From the NCBI GenBank assembly GCA_959608625.1, contig CAUHQV010000030.1, positions 1 through 29,823 of the forward strand: a stretch of DNA of 29,823 bases, written 5' to 3'. The translations under genes were made by a program, and so were the position numbers. The notes under the pieces are model-generated. The model was given only the letters and a program-made list of their open reading frames with translations. It was not told where the DNA came from and made no database searches. The stretch is from an uncultured Flavobacteriales bacterium. GTDB lineage: Bacteria; Bacteroidota; Bacteroidia; Flavobacteriales; UBA1820. Positions within the stretch are counted from its first letter, which is position 1, and every line of letters starts with the position of its first letter. This document shows positions 7,834-16,767 of the stretch, piece after piece.

Positions 7834-8475
7834 ATGAGAAAATCGACCCCGGTACTGCTGCTATTGAGCCTCGCCCTTACCGCCTGCAAAAGCACAGACA
7901 ACGATTTTAAACTTTCCGACAAAGAAAAGGCCCATATACTGAGCGAAAGGGCACACGAACTCTTCTACGGCCCGGACGGCAGGGTCAGCATTTCCCCCGA
8001 TTCCATCCCGGATATCATCACAAAGGTCTTGGAAATCGTCGACTCAGCCATTTCGTACGATCCGGAAAACGTCTTATACTACTATCAAAAATCCGGTTTC
8101 CTGCAAACTACCTACCAGGAAGAAAGCCTGAAAAAAGCCCTCCGGGAAATTCTTCTGCTGGACGAAGATCAGTTGCCCGCCACCGAAGCCCTGGGGAAAA
8201 GTTTTGCCCGAACAGGTGAAACCGACTCGGCAAAACTCTATTTCGGCAAGGCCATCGAATTGTGGAGAAAACAAAGGACTCCCGGGTTGGCCCCCTCTTT
8301 TGTGGACAGTGCTTATGTAGCGCATTTCGAATGTTATATCACCGCAGACAGGGAAGCTGCTATCCGAAAGATCAAAGAAAGCGCAGATACTTCCTCCTTA
8401 TCCGAAAGTGAAAAAAAACGCCTCAGGCAGATACTGGAAGATTTTGATCTGGATCAATCCTGGATCGGCCAATAA
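7834..8475 (+). CDS. TPR-like lipoprotein, second of a related pair
   Basis: A 213-residue lipoprotein with a canonical lipobox (LALTACKST, Cys18). The mature part is helical with TPR-like units: ISYDPENVLYYYQKSGFLQTTY, SLKKALREILLLDEDQLPATEALGK, and a good match to a TPR pattern in FARTGETDSAKLYFGKAIEL. It resembles the protein at 7028-7666 in order and spacing of helices. The two genes have separate upstream regions, so they need not be co-transcribed. The terminator at 8566-8589 follows. The function is unknown; a periplasmic scaffold role is inferred only from the fold. Confidence 0.75.
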   Translation: MRKSTPVLLLLSLALTACKSTDNDFKLSDKEKAHILSERAHELFYGPDGRVSISPDSIPDIITKVLEIVDSAISYDPENVLYYYQKSGFLQTTYQEESLKKALREILLLDEDQLPATEALGKSFARTGETDSAKLYFGKAIELWRKQRTPGLAPSFVDSAYVAHFECYITADREAAIRKIKESADTSSLSESEKKRLRQILEDFDLDQSWIGQ

Positions 8476-8565
8476 AGAATAATATATTACCCTTTCCGGC
8501 ACACAGGAGAATATAGAAAGGCCAAAGGGGTGTCTAAATTTCCTGAAATAAAGACTCTAATAAAA

Positions 8566-8589
8566 AACGGAGGGCTTCTACCCTCCGTT
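8566..8589. terminator. Bidirectional intrinsic terminator
   Basis: AACGGAGGG, loop CTTCTA, CCCTCCGTT: a perfect nine-base stem flanked by an A-run on the left and T-rich sequence on the right. It sits between convergent genes and can end transcription from both sides. Confidence 0.85.
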
Positions 8590-8609
8590 TCTATTTTCAA
8601 TCTATCCGA

Positions 8610-8894
8610 TCAGTCTTCGTCGCAGCAACGCTCGCGGCGCCTTTGGTCGCGGAATTTGCTGACGAACGTGCTTACCAGGTTGTACCCCGACAGGACGGTC
8701 TCTATAATGCCGTAGATAGTGGCCATTTTCCGGGCCACGGCCTCGGCGATATAGCTGAAGTCGAACATCCGGGTCACCTCGTTGTAATCTTCCTTCAGGC
8801 GGGCTTCCACCTTGTCCAGGCGGTCTCCCACGCGGGTACGCGCCGCCTTTACGTCGGCGAGCGTTTTCAGGCTCAGATAATCAACTTTTTCCAT
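8610..8894 (-). CDS. Small unknown protein, third gene of the envelope operon
   Basis: A 94-residue protein. Residues 5-37 (DYLSLKTLADVKAARTRVGDRLDKVEARLKE) look like a charged amphipathic helix. The middle (SYIAEAVARKMATIYGIIETVLSGYNLVSTFVSKF) is weakly hydrophobic, and the tail RDQRRRERCCDED holds two cysteines. No named family is recognised. Its start overlaps the holin-like gene by 14 bases (8881-8894), which suggests translational coupling and a shared role at the inner membrane. It is read before the terminator at 8566-8589. Confidence 0.75.
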   Translation of the reverse strand: MEKVDYLSLKTLADVKAARTRVGDRLDKVEARLKEDYNEVTRMFDFSYIAEAVARKMATIYGIIETVLSGYNLVSTFVSKFRDQRRRERCCDED

Positions 8895-9264
8895 CGTCGG
8901 AATACTTTTTGGTCATATCGTTCACCATTTTGCTAAGCATCTGCACGGACTGGTTAACCACCAGGTTGTTCCGTTTAGCGTAGACGATAGCAGCCAGGAT
9001 CATGAACAACGCTCCCATGATCAGTATGGAATAGAGCATCGAGCCTATCAGCAGGCCCAACACCCATGTGAGGGCCACGGCGAAGAACACCGTGCCTATA
9101 CCCGCCAACAGAATAAGCACGAACACGCCGAAAAGCGTGTTGAACAACGTGGACAGGTTGTCTATCAGGCTCAGACGGATACTGTCGGCCCGCAGGGACG
9201 CATAGTCCTTCAGATCCTCGACCGTCCGGCCGGCCAATCCGGGCTTTTCATCTTCTTGTTCCAT
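8881..9264 (-). CDS. Holin-like membrane protein (phage holin superfamily III type, PF07332-like)
   Basis: A 127-residue protein with an N-terminal cytoplasmic helix (VEDLKDYASLRADSIRLSLIDNLS), two membrane spans (about residues 43-72 and 78-93: LFGVFVLILLAGIGTVFF, LIGSMLYSILIMGALFMILAAIVY) and a Lys-rich C-terminus. This is the usual shape of the PF07332 group. In Bacteroidetes such genes commonly sit beside YtxH-like genes on the chromosome and are not prophage genes; a role in envelope stress or membrane organisation is inferred. No phage genes occur nearby. It starts 15 bases after the YtxH-like gene and overlaps the next gene. Confidence 0.8.
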   Translation of the reverse strand: MEQEDEKPGLAGRTVEDLKDYASLRADSIRLSLIDNLSTLFNTLFGVFVLILLAGIGTVFFAVALTWVLGLLIGSMLYSILIMGALFMILAAIVYAKRNNLVVNQSVQMLSKMVNDMTKKYSDDGKS

Positions 9265-9279
9265 ACGAAAGAAGGGGGA

Positions 9280-9525
9280 TTATCCTTTTACCTGCTTGGC
9301 GCCTTTTTCCACCAGGTCTTTGGCTTTCTGCTCGCCGCGGCCGACCAATTCCCTGGCCCTTTCCTTGCCTTCTTCGACCATATCCATCGCCCTTTCTTTG
9401 CCCTCGCGGACTTTGTTGGCGATTTTTTCACGGGTGTTCTTTCCCGAATCGGGAGCGACTAACAAGGCAACAGTAGCACCGATGGCAGCTCCTGCCAAAA
9501 ATGCAAATACACTCTGAGTTTTCAT
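9280..9525 (-). CDS. YtxH-like general stress / envelope protein
   Basis: An 81-residue protein with the YtxH pattern: a Gly/Ala-rich hydrophobic segment (SVFAFLAGAAIGATVALLVAP, residues 5-25), then DSGKNTREKI and a long charged amphipathic helix. The helix has a repeated motif (EGKERAMDMV, EGKERARELV, RGEQKAKDLV, KGAKQVKG), roughly 10-11 residues per unit. The protein is probably anchored in the inner membrane. It is the first gene of a three-gene operon; the leader carries a nine-base stem-loop at its 5' end (9559-9581), and upstream lie three GTGAAA repeats. Confidence 0.8.
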   Translation of the reverse strand: MKTQSVFAFLAGAAIGATVALLVAPDSGKNTREKIANKVREGKERAMDMVEEGKERARELVGRGEQKAKDLVEKGAKQVKG

Positions 9526-9558
9526 AACAATTAGGTTTTAGGGTTAAACTAGGTATAA

Positions 9559-9581
9559 AGACCCTGTTTCTTACAGGGTCT
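9559..9581 (-). promoter_or_regulatory. Stem-loop at the 5' end of the ytxH-like operon mRNA
   Basis: AGACCCTGT, loop of five bases, ACAGGGTCT: a perfect nine-base stem starting about five bases after the -7 box on the minus strand, so near +1 of the transcript. It could protect the 5' end of the mRNA. Since a short T-rich stretch follows (CTTTATA), it could also serve as a terminator for the trp operon, which ends about 90 bases upstream. Confidence 0.5.
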
Positions 9582-9585
9582 GTTA

Positions 9586-9593
9586 CAAATATA
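9586..9593 (-). promoter_or_regulatory. -7 box of the ytxH-like operon
   Basis: Minus-strand TATATTTG, exact TAnnTTTG, 60 bases upstream of the ATG. No good TTTG lies at -33; instead, three spaced GTGAAA repeats lie further upstream. Confidence 0.5.
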
Positions 9594-9626
9594 GTGAAAG
9601 TTTTTTAATAAGGGAATGCTACCTGT

Positions 9627-9655
9627 GTGAAATGTTTGTGAAATCTTCGTGAAAA
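9627..9655. repeat. Three direct repeats GTGAAA(T/A) at exact 11-base spacing
   Basis: GTGAAAT (9627-9633), GTGAAAT (9638-9644) and GTGAAAA (9649-9655), start-to-start distance 11 in both cases. Eleven bases is about one helical turn, so all copies face the same side of the DNA. They lie 34-62 bases upstream of the ytxH-like -7 box and downstream of trpA. A regulator binding array is possible. Confidence 0.45.
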
Positions 9656-9671
9656 CGGATTAACATTTCCC

Positions 9672-10448
9672 CTATTGCCTCCCTATCGTTTTCAGCAAAT
9701 CTTTTACCGCTCCGTCTATGGTGTCGTTACGCTCCAGGCACTTGATGAACAGGCTGCCGATAATCCCGCCGCTGCTGTACCGGCACGCTGTTTCAAACGT
9801 TCGGGGGTTGGATATCCCGAACCCTATCAGCCGCCGGTTCTTCAGCCCCATACCGTCCACCGCCCGGAAGTACGCCTCCTGCTCCGGCGAGAATTCGTCC
9901 CGCGTCCCCGTAGTGGAAGCCGCCGACACCATATAGATGAACCCCCCGCAATGATCGTCTATCTGACGTAAACGCTCGGGGGACGTTTCCGGGGTGATGA
10001 GCATGATGATCGGGATCCCATACTGCTCGCAAAGGGGTTTGTAGTGTTCCATATACTCCCCGAACGGAAGGTCGGGAATGATGATCGCATCGATACCTAC
10101 TTCCCGGCAGCGTTTGAAAAGCCTCTCCACTCCGTATTGCATCATCGGATTTAGGTAACCCATTAGCACCAGAGGTATTTCGCAATCGCGCCGGGCTTCC
10201 TCTACCTGCGAGAGCAGCAAATCGAGGGTCATGCCGTTCCGAAGCGCCACGGTACTGCTTTGCTGAATCACTTTCCCGTCGGCCATCGGATCGGAAAAGG
10301 GAACACCCACCTCAATCATACCGGCCCCGTGAGCAGCCAGAGAGCGGATGACCTGTGCCGTAGAGTCTTTCTGCGGGAACCCGGCCGTGAAATAGACCGA
10401 AAGGATATCCTTATCCTTGGTCTCGAACAATTTTTTTAATCGGTCCAT
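9672..10448 (-). CDS. trpA: Tryptophan synthase alpha subunit
   Basis: A 258-residue TIM-barrel enzyme that cleaves indole-3-glycerol phosphate to indole and glyceraldehyde 3-phosphate, passing indole to TrpB. The catalytic acids are visible in MIEVGVPFSDPMADG: Glu46 and Asp57. The phosphate-binding region appears in FGISNPRTFE and GGIIGSLFIK. It is the last gene of the trpBEGDCFA operon, 15 bases after trpF. The segment VSAASTTGTRDEF replaces the usual VSRAGVTG, which is a common variation in Bacteroidetes by general impression. Confidence 0.97.
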   Translation of the reverse strand: MDRLKKLFETKDKDILSVYFTAGFPQKDSTAQVIRSLAAHGAGMIEVGVPFSDPMADGKVIQQSSTVALRNGMTLDLLLSQVEEARRDCEIPLVLMGYLNPMMQYGVERLFKRCREVGIDAIIIPDLPFGEYMEHYKPLCEQYGIPIIMLITPETSPERLRQIDDHCGGFIYMVSAASTTGTRDEFSPEQEAYFRAVDGMGLKNRRLIGFGISNPRTFETACRYSSGGIIGSLFIKCLERNDTIDGAVKDLLKTIGRQ

Positions 10449-10463
10449 AATCGTATCGTTATT

Positions 10464-11102
10464 TTATTTTTTAAATACCTCTTTTTCCGGGCGCACGGCC
10501 TCGATAAACGACCTCAGCGCCCCTATATTTTTCACTCCCGGCGCCGTTTCAAAACAACTGTTCAGGTCGAGCCCCAGGAGCCCCGGATGACGGAAAGCGG
10601 ATACCACTCCCCCGTCCTGCGGCCCTATCCCCCCGCTGAGCAGGAACGGGGCCCCGTCGTACGATTCCAAAAGTCCCCAGTCGAACTTTTCCCCCGTGCC
10701 CCCGCGCGAAGGGCTTTTAGTATCGAAAAGCACGGCATCACAGGTACCCCGATAACGTTCCGCCTGCCGGATATCGTCCAGACCCACCACACCGATCGCT
10801 TTCACGACAGAATACCCATCTTCGCGCAGGGCGGCGCATTGATCCGGAGATTCATCCCCGTGCAGTTGTATCGTATCCAATCCGTATTCCCGGGCGGTGC
10901 GGAGTATTCGCTCCTCCCCCGCATCCACGAACACCCCCACACGCCGGATATTCCACGGAAGCGCCCGCACGATCGCCGGGTCCAACCCGCCCGCATGCCG
11001 CGGGGACGGCTCATAAAAGATGAAGCCCATCATATCGGGCCCGAGGCCCGCCACCAAGGATACATTGGCCGCATCCTTCAGGCCGCACACTTTAACCCAC
11101 AT
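10464..11102 (-). CDS. trpF: Phosphoribosylanthranilate isomerase
   Basis: A 212-residue TIM-barrel enzyme that converts N-(5-phosphoribosyl)anthranilate to CdRP. Catalytic Cys6 lies in KVCGLKD, and Asp127 in AVLFDTKSPSRGGTG. Phosphate-binding motifs are LSGGIGPQDGG and LDLNSCFETAPGVKN. Its start overlaps the end of trpC by 11 bases, consistent with translational coupling. TrpC and TrpF are separate genes here, not the fused form of E. coli. Confidence 0.97.
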   Translation of the reverse strand: MWVKVCGLKDAANVSLVAGLGPDMMGFIFYEPSPRHAGGLDPAIVRALPWNIRRVGVFVDAGEERILRTAREYGLDTIQLHGDESPDQCAALREDGYSVVKAIGVVGLDDIRQAERYRGTCDAVLFDTKSPSRGGTGEKFDWGLLESYDGAPFLLSGGIGPQDGGVVSAFRHPGLLGLDLNSCFETAPGVKNIGALRSFIEAVRPEKEVFKK

Positions 11103-11877
11103 GGTACAGGAAGTCTTTTAGCGCCATACCGGGATCGGGCTCCCGCATGAACCGTTCACCGATCAGAAAACCATCGTATCCGGCCTGTTTCAGCCGGGAT
11201 ACCGTCATGGACGCATCGATCCCGCTCTCCGACACCCGTACCACCCCCGGGGGCATCATCCCGGCCAGCCGCAGGGAAACCGCTACGTCGGTATGGAAGG
11301 TCTTTAAGTTCCGGTTGTTCACTCCCACCATATTCACTTCGGGGCTCACATATTCCAATTCATCTTCCCCATGGACTTCCAGCAGTACTTCCAGCCCCAA
11401 TTCCCGCGCCTGGCAGGCCAACTCCCGGCATTGGCCCTTTTTAAGGGCCGCCGCGATAAGCAGCACCGCGTCTGCCCCCCAAGCGGCTGCCTGATGCAAT
11501 TGGTATCCGTCCACGACGAAATCCTTGCGCAGCAGAGGAATTTCCACCGCTTTGCGGGCTGCTATCAAATCCTCCGCCCCACCGGCAAAGAACAGCCGGT
11601 CTGTCAATACGGAACAGGCGGCCGCTCCGGCGCGGGCATATCCGGACACTATTTCCCCCACAGAAGCATTTTCCTTAATAAAACCCTTGGAAGGGGATTT
11701 GCGCTTGAACTCGGCGATGATCCCCGCCGAGGCGGCCTGTGCCAGCGCCCGGCTCATCGACAACCGGCGCCGGGAATAGAACTGGCTGTCCTTCAATTGA
11801 CCGAGCATAACGGTTTTCTTTTGCTCAGCGACTTCGCGCCTCTTTTCTTCCAATATCCTGTCGAGTATCGTTTCCAT
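11092..11877 (-). CDS. trpC: Indole-3-glycerol phosphate synthase
   Basis: A 261-residue TIM-barrel enzyme that closes the indole ring on CdRP. The signature IIAEFKRKSPSKG supplies Glu56 and Lys58; the second catalytic lysine lies in LLRKDFVVDGYQLHQA. Further family motifs are GVNNRNLKTF and SESGI. Four bases separate it from trpD upstream, and it overlaps trpF downstream. Confidence 0.97.
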   Translation of the reverse strand: METILDRILEEKRREVAEQKKTVMLGQLKDSQFYSRRRLSMSRALAQAASAGIIAEFKRKSPSKGFIKENASVGEIVSGYARAGAAACSVLTDRLFFAGGAEDLIAARKAVEIPLLRKDFVVDGYQLHQAAAWGADAVLLIAAALKKGQCRELACQARELGLEVLLEVHGEDELEYVSPEVNMVGVNNRNLKTFHTDVAVSLRLAGMMPPGVVRVSESGIDASMTVSRLKQAGYDGFLIGERFMREPDPGMALKDFLYHVG

Positions 11878-11881
11878 ACTG

Positions 11882-12877
11882 TCAATTGTTTAATTCTACG
11901 AAGCATTTGAATTTTTCCCGCGTTTGTCCGCTGGAAAGCGATTCTTCGGCTTTCGCCTTTGCCTGGCCGAGAGAGAGGGCGGGATCCAGCGTGCAGATAG
12001 CAAAAGCCGCATTGGCTACTACGCAATCCCTTTGCCCGGGCGTAGCCGTTCCCGAAAGTACACTATCGAATATCCGGGCCGCATCTCCCACGGTCCGACC
12101 GCCCCAAAGATCCTCGGGGGCATAGACCGGACAGCCCAGTTCGCCAGGGCTGTAGATGCGCTCCCCCTGGGGAGAAGCTACTTTAAAGTCGGAAGTGAGC
12201 GATACCTCGTCGTACCCGTCCAGCGAATGGACGATCGTACAGTTGATCCCGTTCTGCTGGCAGATGTAATTGTACAGGCGAAGCAGTTTTAAATTATAAA
12301 CGCCAAGCAGTTGGTGTTTCGGCATCACAGGATTTACCAGCGGGCCGAGCATATTGAAGAACGTCCGTACCCCCAGGGCCCGGCGGACACATCCCACGCT
12401 TTTGAGGGCCGGGCTGAAAAAAGGCGCATGCAGGTAGCAGACATGGCTTTTGTCGAAACTGCGGCGCAGGCGGTCAATATCGTCCGTAAAACGCACCCCG
12501 TGTACTTCCAACACGTTGGAAGCCCCGCTTACGGAGCTGGCCCCGTAGTTCCCGTGCTTTATCACCCGGTAACCGGCTCCCGCTACCACAAAACAGGCCG
12601 CCGTCGAAATGTTGAACGTATTCTTCCCGTCGCCGCCCGTGCCGACGATGTCTATCGCATCCGAAGAATCAAGGGGGACTTCCACCCGGCGCTCCAGCAG
12701 GGCATCCCGGAATCCGGTAAGTTCCTCGGTGGTGATGCTGCGCATCAAAAACACCGTCATAAATGCCGAAAGCTGGCAATCGTTGTATTTCCCGTCCGAA
12801 ATATTGAGAAGCACTTCCCGCGCCTGCTGCCGGGTGAGGTTTTTCTGTTCGAACATTCGGTAAAGTATGTCTTTCAT
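11882..12877 (-). CDS. trpD: Anthranilate phosphoribosyltransferase
   Basis: A 331-residue enzyme that joins anthranilate to PRPP. PRPP-binding motifs GTGGDGKNTFN (residues 79-89) and KHGNYGASS (107-115) are present, as is the anthranilate-site motif VRRALGVRTFFNMLGPLVNP. The N-terminal helical domain starts MKDILYRMFEQKNLT. It is a free-standing trpD, not fused to trpG. It lies 54 bases downstream of trpG. Confidence 0.97.
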   Translation of the reverse strand: MKDILYRMFEQKNLTRQQAREVLLNISDGKYNDCQLSAFMTVFLMRSITTEELTGFRDALLERRVEVPLDSSDAIDIVGTGGDGKNTFNISTAACFVVAGAGYRVIKHGNYGASSVSGASNVLEVHGVRFTDDIDRLRRSFDKSHVCYLHAPFFSPALKSVGCVRRALGVRTFFNMLGPLVNPVMPKHQLLGVYNLKLLRLYNYICQQNGINCTIVHSLDGYDEVSLTSDFKVASPQGERIYSPGELGCPVYAPEDLWGGRTVGDAARIFDSVLSGTATPGQRDCVVANAAFAICTLDPALSLGQAKAKAEESLSSGQTREKFKCFVELNN

Positions 12878-12931
12878 CTATCTATTGTTTTTCGTTTGTT
12901 TCTATCGTCGGATTATTCCTGCATATTGTCC

Positions 12932-13528
12932 CTACCTGTCCACTCCGGGCACGGAGCCGGCCCGGCGGGCAAGCCAATTCCCAAGCAAGATCGCCCCCTG
13001 CGGTGTCAGTACGCTTTCCGGATGGAACTGAAACCCCCTCACATCGTACTCCCGGTGGCGCAGGGCCATGATCTCGCCTTTCGCATCGCGGGCCGTTATT
13101 TCCAAACAGTCCGGGAAACCGACCGAATCCACCACCCAGGAATGGTAACGCCCCGCCTCAAAACCATCTTCCGTTCCTTCGAACACCGGATCGGGAGCGA
13201 CAACCTCTACCGAAGTCGCTACCCCGTGGTACACGTTTTCCAAATTCCGCAAACGGGCGCCGAAACGCTCCCCGATGGCTTGTTCGCCCAGGCAAATACC
13301 CAGAATACTCCTTTTGTCGGCATACCGGGCCAGATATTCCGGGAGGATGCCCGATTCCCAGGGGAGCCCAGGCCCGGGAGAAATGATCACCCGGGGATAT
13401 TCCCCGGCCTGTTCGACCGAAACGGCATCGTTGCGGCGCACATCCACGGCGTATCCCAGCGAGCGCACCAACTGTACGATATTGTATGTGAACGAGTCAT
13501 AATTATCGAGTATCAATATTTTTTCCAT
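12932..13528 (-). CDS. trpG: Anthranilate synthase glutaminase component
   Basis: A 198-residue class I glutamine amidotransferase that supplies ammonia to TrpE. Motifs: NYDSFTYN at the N-terminus, SPGPG oxyanion strand, nucleophile Cys79 in GICLGEQAIG, and the His/Glu pair in FQFHPES. The usual GHQ after the nucleophile motif is GEQ here, a mild deviation. It lies between trpE and trpD with short gaps. Such proteins can also serve aminodeoxychorismate synthase, but the operon position points to tryptophan. Confidence 0.95.
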   Translation of the reverse strand: MEKILILDNYDSFTYNIVQLVRSLGYAVDVRRNDAVSVEQAGEYPRVIISPGPGLPWESGILPEYLARYADKRSILGICLGEQAIGERFGARLRNLENVYHGVATSVEVVAPDPVFEGTEDGFEAGRYHSWVVDSVGFPDCLEITARDAKGEIMALRHREYDVRGFQFHPESVLTPQGAILLGNWLARRAGSVPGVDR

Positions 13529-13546
13529 CTTTTTGTTTTTTTATCG

Positions 13547-14956
13547 TTACCGCGAATACTGTCCGGCGAAGTCCATCGCCTTCATCAACGCGCCGAGCTT
13601 ATTGTTGACTTCTTCCAATTCGTTGGCCGGATCGGAATGGGCAACGATCCCCGCCCCGCCCTGGCAGTACAGACGCTGGCCCATACTGAGGAAACTTCGG
13701 ATCGTAATCGCCTGGTTCAGTTGCCCATCCAGCCCGATATAACCGATCGAACCTCCGTACACGCCCCGGCTGTGCGGCTCCATTTCGTCGATCAGGTTCA
13801 CCGCCCGGACTTTGGGCGCTCCGCTGAGCGTTCCTGCCGGGAAAGTATCGGCAAATATCCGGATCGTATCCGCACCCGGTTCCACATCGGCCGCCACGCG
13901 GGAGACCATATGAATCACATGGGAATAGAACTGCACCTGCCGGTAGAATTCCAGGTGTACGTTAGTGCAATTGCGCCCCAGGTCGTTACGCGCCAGATCG
14001 ACCAGCATCACGTGCTCGGCGTTTTCCTTCTCGTCGCGCAGCAGGCGTTGAGCCAGTTCCTTATCGGCCTCGTCATCGCCCGTACGGCGGAAAGTCCCGG
14101 CTATCGGGTCTATATAGGCCTTCCCACCCTCTATACGCAGATGCGTTTCCGGGGACGAACCGAAAATACGGAACGCCCCGAAATCGAAGTAGAACAGGTA
14201 CGGCGAGGGATTGATACTGCGTAAAGCCCGGTACACATTGAATTCGTCCCCGCGGAACTCCCGGCTGAAACGCCGGGAAGGAACTATCTGGAAGATATCT
14301 CCCCGGTAGGCATGGCCGATCCCCCGGCGGACCATATCCATATACTGCCCGTCCGTGATGCTGGATCCTGTTTCCCCGGCCGGCTCGAACGAATACTGGG
14401 CTACGTTGTGGTTGTCCAGCACGCCGATCAGTTCTTCCATCCGGGACTCCTGTCCCGGCAAAAGATTTTCGACAATGGTCAGGGTGTTCTTAAAATGGTT
14501 CACTACGATGGTAAAGCGAAACAGCACCTGCATAATATCCGGCAGCGCGGCAAAATCGCCTTCTTTCGGCTGGATGTTCACTTTCTCGAAGTACCGCACC
14601 GCATCATAAGCCGTATACCCGAAAAAGCCGTTGATCCCCGTCGGGTTCTCCCCGGCGGAAAAACGGCCGATATAGGCGGAAAGTTCGGCTGGCACATCCG
14701 TATCGGGATCAATAACCTTCTTTTCCCGCTTCCCATTGGGATAAGCAGTTGTGATCGTTTCCCCGCCTACGACGAACGAAGCGATAGGCTCTACCCCGAT
14801 GAACGAAAAACTGTTCTGCGAAGTATGGTAGTCGGAACTCTCCAACAGCACCGACTGCGGATACAGGTCCCGTATCTTCAGGTAAATACCCACCGGGGTT
14901 TGCAAGTCGGCCGGGATAGTTCTGTGTATAGTCTGGAAATCGTATTTCATGTCCAT
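13547..14956 (-). CDS. trpE: Anthranilate synthase component I
   Basis: A 469-residue chorismate-binding enzyme that makes anthranilate with TrpG. The N-terminus has LLESSDYH (residues 37-44), the LLES element that binds tryptophan for feedback inhibition in known TrpE proteins. The C-terminal chorismate-binding part includes IVPSRRFSR, DPIAGTFRRTG, ARNDLGRNC and GTLSGAPKVRA. The start at 14956 (MDMKYDF) or 14950 (MKYDF) is preferred; the longer frame from 15034 would overlap trpB by 74 bases and lacks family resemblance. It is the second gene, four bases after trpB. Confidence 0.96.
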   Translation of the reverse strand: MDMKYDFQTIHRTIPADLQTPVGIYLKIRDLYPQSVLLESSDYHTSQNSFSFIGVEPIASFVVGGETITTAYPNGKREKKVIDPDTDVPAELSAYIGRFSAGENPTGINGFFGYTAYDAVRYFEKVNIQPKEGDFAALPDIMQVLFRFTIVVNHFKNTLTIVENLLPGQESRMEELIGVLDNHNVAQYSFEPAGETGSSITDGQYMDMVRRGIGHAYRGDIFQIVPSRRFSREFRGDEFNVYRALRSINPSPYLFYFDFGAFRIFGSSPETHLRIEGGKAYIDPIAGTFRRTGDDEADKELAQRLLRDEKENAEHVMLVDLARNDLGRNCTNVHLEFYRQVQFYSHVIHMVSRVAADVEPGADTIRIFADTFPAGTLSGAPKVRAVNLIDEMEPHSRGVYGGSIGYIGLDGQLNQAITIRSFLSMGQRLYCQGGAGIVAHSDPANELEEVNNKLGALMKAMDFAGQYSR

Positions 14957-14960
14957 CTGG

Positions 14961-16160
<1,200 letters not shown>

Positions 16161-16225
16161 TTTTCCGTATTTTTTTCGTGATTATTTTTCGTTTTTATTT
16201 CGGTTCCCGTCCCGGGATTTACCCC

Positions 16226-16264
16226 AAAAGAAAATGGGCTACCGGTGTGTCCGATAGCCCATTT
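16226..16264 (-). terminator. trp attenuator terminator
   Basis: On the minus strand AAATGGGCTATCGG pairs with CCGGTAGCCCATTT (14 pairs, one G-U), loop ACACA, followed by TCTTTT. It lies 65 bases before the trpB start and after the Trp-rich leader ORF. A competing antiterminator can form between 16295-16310 and 16258-16270: CCC with GGG, UUU with AAA and AGAUAU with AUAUCU, with small bulges. That pairing would take up the first half of the terminator stem. Confidence 0.85.
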
Positions 16265-16292
16265 AGATATGTTTTTTATTATTCTGTCGTAA

Positions 16293-16376
16293 CTATATCT
16301 GCAAAGCGGGGGTGTCACACCGTGTTTCCGTCGGTATGCGCCACCACCAAATCATATTTGCAATAGTTGCGTTCAT
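16293..16376 (-). CDS. trpL: Trp operon leader peptide with three consecutive Trp codons
   Basis: A 27-residue leader ORF, too short for routine gene finding, starting MNATIANMIWWWRIPTE. The three adjacent TGG codons are codons 10-12 (16341-16349). It begins about 20 bases after the -7 box of the trp promoter and ends 28 bases before the terminator stem. Role by analogy with known trp attenuators: when charged tRNA-Trp is scarce, the ribosome stalls on the Trp codons and leaves 16295-16310 free to form the antiterminator. When tryptophan is plentiful, the ribosome reaches the stop codon, covers that segment, and the terminator forms. The symbol is by analogy. Confidence 0.88.
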   Translation of the reverse strand: MNATIANMIWWWRIPTETRCDTPALQI

Positions 16377-16395
16377 TTGCTTTGTTTCTTGCGGA

Positions 16396-16426
16396 CAAAT
16401 ATGGGGATTATTCCGATATGCTCAAA
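16396..16426 (-). promoter_or_regulatory. Promoter of the trp operon
   Basis: Minus strand: TTTG (16423-16426), 19 bases, CATATTTG (16396-16403). The -33 element is exact; the -7 box has one change from TAnnTTTG. Confidence 0.7.
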
Positions 16427-16538
16427 GAATTTTTTGATTTTTTTTCATTCCCGCATCTTATTGCCCCGTAAATGTGATTTTTAGACCTCGGATTTTACCG
16501 CAAAGCGTTTTCGCCGTCCCGCCGGGATCACCCGGATT
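16427..16538. other. Intergenic stretch with no feature seen
   Basis: This A/T-rich to mixed sequence lies between the trp promoter and the structured repeat. No ORF, hairpin or promoter is convincing. Confidence 0.4.
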
Positions 16539-16691
16539 CCACTTTCTTTTGCTCCTCCAAAAGAAAGTGGCAAAGAAAACGAGTTTACAGGCCGAATGGT
16601 TTGCTTCGCTCTCTTTACGCCCTGAAAAGGGCTAAGGAGCATCGGACTTCATGGTTCGCCCTTTCCAGGGCTGTTCGCTCGCAAACACAGC
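16539..16691 (+). repeat. Structured interspersed repeat, copy 1
   Basis: About 153 bases. First hairpin: CCACTTTCTTTTG, six-base loop, CAAAAGAAAGTGG (16539-16570). Then CAAAGAAAACGAG and GAATGGTTTGCTTCGCTC. Second hairpin: GCCCTGAAAAGGGC (16619-16632) against GCCCTTTCCAGGGC (16658-16671) with a 25-base loop. It ends in TCGCTCGCAAACACAGC. An inverted, diverged copy lies at 17427-17582 on the other side of hisIE. Confidence 0.85.
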
Positions 16692-16767
16692 GGCCCGCGG
16701 GTGACAAAAGAAAAGTACAGAAAAAGAAAGAAATATAAAGAAGATTCCGACGAATTATCCTCGCCTG

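Noticed and set aside
8881..9525. Prophage remnant (holin gene)
   Set aside because: There are no other phage genes; the holin-like and YtxH-like pair is an ordinary chromosomal envelope operon in this phylum.
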